From contig OY987227.1 of NCBI GenBank assembly GCA_963920705.1, positions 15,169,602 through 15,233,601 of the forward strand: 64,000 bases of DNA, in the 5' to 3' direction. The translations under genes were made by a program, and so were the position numbers. How positions within the stretch are numbered: position 1 is the stretch's first letter; each line of letters begins with the position of its first letter. Positions 61,561 to 64,000 of this stretch are shown piece after piece. A model generated the notes under the pieces. It had not been told where the DNA came from. It made no database searches and saw only the letters and a list, made by a program, of their open reading frames with translations. The stretch is from Odiellus spinosus. Taxonomy: Eukaryota; Arthropoda; Arachnida; Opiliones; Phalangiidae.

Positions 61561-64000
61561 GTACAAATACTGGAAAGTTTTCGCAACTATGTTAATTAAC
61601 TTTAAATTTATTTATTCATAATTTTGTGTGCATACTCCGAAAATAAAAAAGCTTTTCCATTTTTAGCTCGAATATTGTTTCCCTTTTAATGTTATATGCA
61701 GATTTCAACATTCCTAATCGAATAAAGATTTATTACTCAATCATCTTCACTATCCCTTTAAAATAAAGACATAACGTGCCAAAAACCTCTCGGTTTAGTA
61801 TCTCTCCAAATAAATTACAATCTTACCGAACGACCTTCGATATACAAGTTTACATCTTAAAATATTTAACTTCATATACCGCAAAGAAACGCAACATTCG
61901 CCAAAAAGTTCCCCGTTGATTGCAATCATTCATTTTCCTTACGCAATATCGCGTTTATTCAAATTGGAAGATTACGTTATCATCGAAAGTATCATTTTCC
62001 CAGCTTTGATAATAGGGCAGCGTGCTTTAGAGCTATCACAGGCAAAAATTAATTATATACGTGCATGACCTTCCTCGTAACAAAATAACGTCTCTTTCGG
62101 AGAAATGGAAATACAATATATTCGAGTAAAAGTTTCGCAATTAAAAATACGCCTTAGAATCTTGCTGATTGAAAACGGCTTTATTATGATAATTAATCCG
62201 GTCTTACGAATATGCCATCTCCGGGATTCTGCTAAATATGAATACTTTTTTTCAAAGGGAAAGTGAAAATGATACTTAATTTTTAAGCCTTAAGATGCGA
62301 AATAACGTAACAGTTTGTGTTTTGACTCTTTCAAGCCCGTAATACCTTTTTCAGAGGAGGCAGAACTAGCCGGTTTAATCATATTTAACTTCGGTTTATT
62401 CCGAGCGGTTTATTCACAATTAACCGAGGTTTATTGAACAGTTAATTACCCTTCGTCTGAAAAGGGTATTACTGTTCATTAAATTATTCTTAAGAGTTTT
62501 ATTCGTATTAGTCCCATATTTTTAAAGTCGGGGTTTCCACTCAAATTGTCTAAAAAATGAAAGTCAAATTAGCTAGGGTCCAACTCGTGCAATATTACGC
62601 GGGAATAATGGCCAAATTGTCAATAAAGAGGAACCAATTAGTGACAGATATCCAACAGTGTCGAGTCAAAGAGCTGACGCACCCCTTTTTTCATAAAATT
62701 CATAACTTAGATTTTTAAACAGTTTTACCTTGGTAATTAAATGGGATTATTTTACAACTGAATTAACTTAAAATTTCATAACTGTTTGGAATTCATTGAA
62801 AAATAGGTTGATATATTGACGAAAATGTAGTTTTAGGGTCATGGTTTAGTGACCCAAGGAAAACAAATTGTGAAAATAGTGAACGAGTAAGTTCTATATA
62901 ATTAATACTTTAAATTCTTTCCCAGAATAAATTTTATCAATTTCGCTCCAGAAATGCCATCAAATATATTAACATAAAATTTATTTCCCAAAACAATACG
63001 ATTTCTTTCTAAATAAGCTTATTAATTACCAATTATTTGATTTTCCGATTAATTTTTAATCTTTTGTGATAATTTAAGTTGTATCAACAATGCCTATAAT
63101 TGAAAAATTAGACCTAATTATTAGAAAGTATAGATAATTGCTAGCGATTTACGCAAAAGATACACTATATCTAGCACTAATTATGATTTCAAACAAAAAA
63201 CCAAAAAAAAAATTCACCCTCTCTTTATTGGCATATTTCTTATTGCAATGGAGTCAAGGGAAATGATGAACCATTAAACCATCAGTTGCTTATAATTATT
63301 AATCTCAAACCCGCCCCATCGCCTCCCGCGACCTGTATAAGCTTACTCACGATCAAGTGTATCTAGAATTCTACTTTCTCACATTTTCCCTTCGCGGTAT
63401 TTCAATTGCATGGTTTGAATTAATTAGGCCTATAGTATGATTACGCACAGCACGCATACACAGCGACAACAGGATGTATCAGACAAATGGGAGACGTCAT
63501 TTGGGTGGGGCAACCACAATAATCCCCTTTTTTTAATGTCATATAACATACCAGTGACTCAAACTCAAAACCATTTAGTAAAGTGAGAGTATATTTAACT
63601 TGTTTTTTTTAATTTATTTAACTCGAGTACTAACTTGTAAGTGCCTAGCTAGGAGTAATAATAAACAAAACCAGCCACAAGGAGTGTTCAAAGTTCCTAA
63701 ATTAAGTGGATAAAAATGATTATGATCAAATATATTTCCAATTTTAATAATTAGAAATATTGGAAGATTTAACAAAGAATGTATACCGTAGTTCAAACGC
63801 AAACGTTTTGTTCTAGCGCTGATATTCTATAATTTCTGTTAACTACAAATTATTATCGTGATACACGCACTATCCCTTTTAAAGTTTTAATCTTCGTCGT
63901 AAAAATTGAGTCACGGTCACGTAAAATTTAAGGGTTGACTTATAATTTCATACGTTTGTTATTCATTGTCGGACGATATTGCAAACAACATTAAATATTC

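Larger units (their letters stand above)
32813..64000 (-). other. KDM3 upstream intron (at least 31 kb visible)
   Basis: Sequence upstream of the 39-codon exon in gene direction. I searched the minus strand for the expected preceding peptide, a segment resembling VEFDDLEW...WPAL, and did not see it, so the upstream exon probably lies beyond 64000. The interval contains MITE copies, a 32 bp tandem repeat, a foldback palindrome, an LTR-like relic and several unassigned open stretches. The blocks 34530-36900, 38200-40280, 45430-46090, 51820-54900 and 61600-64000 are A+T-rich sequence in which I see no gene, RNA or repeat worth naming. An alternative first exon inside this interval cannot be excluded. 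Confidence 0.6.

Noticed and set aside
1-64000. tRNA, rRNA, snRNA genes and CRISPR arrays
   Set aside because: I looked for the B-box-like GGTTCGAATCC motif, 5S-like starts and spaced identical repeats. The only tRNA-like matches are the primer-binding sites, and the tandem arrays have no spacers.

Overview
The window looks like one stretch of a large, A+T-rich animal genome (about two thirds A+T by eye). Nearly all of it is intron. I see no operons, ribosome binding sites or long intact ORFs. There are long homopolymer runs, tandem repeats and many short inverted-repeat elements. Two exons on the minus strand are convincing. They encode adjacent parts of the N-terminal region of a KDM3-family (JMJD1/JHDM2) histone H3K9 demethylase, with matches to human KDM3B and JMJD1C judged from memory. 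The organism is therefore a metazoan, most likely an invertebrate. The protein wording and repeat style feel arthropod or crustacean, but the sequence does not settle this.

Layout in transcription order, right to left: 64000-32813 is intron upstream of the first visible exon. Exon 32696-32812 has 39 codons. The intron 32695-4495 is 28.2 kb. Exon 4285-4494 has 70 codons, including the WYTAV segment. The intron then continues past position 1. Both exons begin and end in phase 0 with consensus splice sites. The N-terminal start of the gene, the rest of its body and the catalytic JmjC domain lie outside the window.

The introns hold most of the interest. Position 890-2133 is an array of about 60 copies of a 20-22 bp unit, in blocks of sequence variants. 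It lies next to a hAT-like non-autonomous element (452-873). A clean hAT-type element at 44751-45032 has 17 bp terminal inverted repeats and a perfect 8 bp target duplication. A TTAA-flanked MITE family has four copies (4.15, 11.5, 30.3 and 46.1 kb). A second family with ends resembling CTACGTTCACACTAG occurs at 9.7, 30.6 and 57.9 kb. A third dispersed family (18.5, 42.4, 51.7 and 60.7 kb) and a fourth (37.5, 44.4 and 56.4 kb) are also visible. A long foldback palindrome lies at 57.6-57.73 kb. Two sites at 23.37 and 48.99 kb read as primer-binding sites complementary to the 3' end of tRNA-Phe, so they are probably relics of LTR retrotransposons. No autonomous transposase or reverse transcriptase is legible.

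A few short open stretches are protein-like but unassigned (25.33, 33.65-34.02, 42.05, 44.5 and 59.72 kb). They are listed with low confidence. I did not find a wholly new system. The most useful observations are the KDM3 exon pair with its 28 kb intron, a NAGNAG acceptor, and the structured repeat families.
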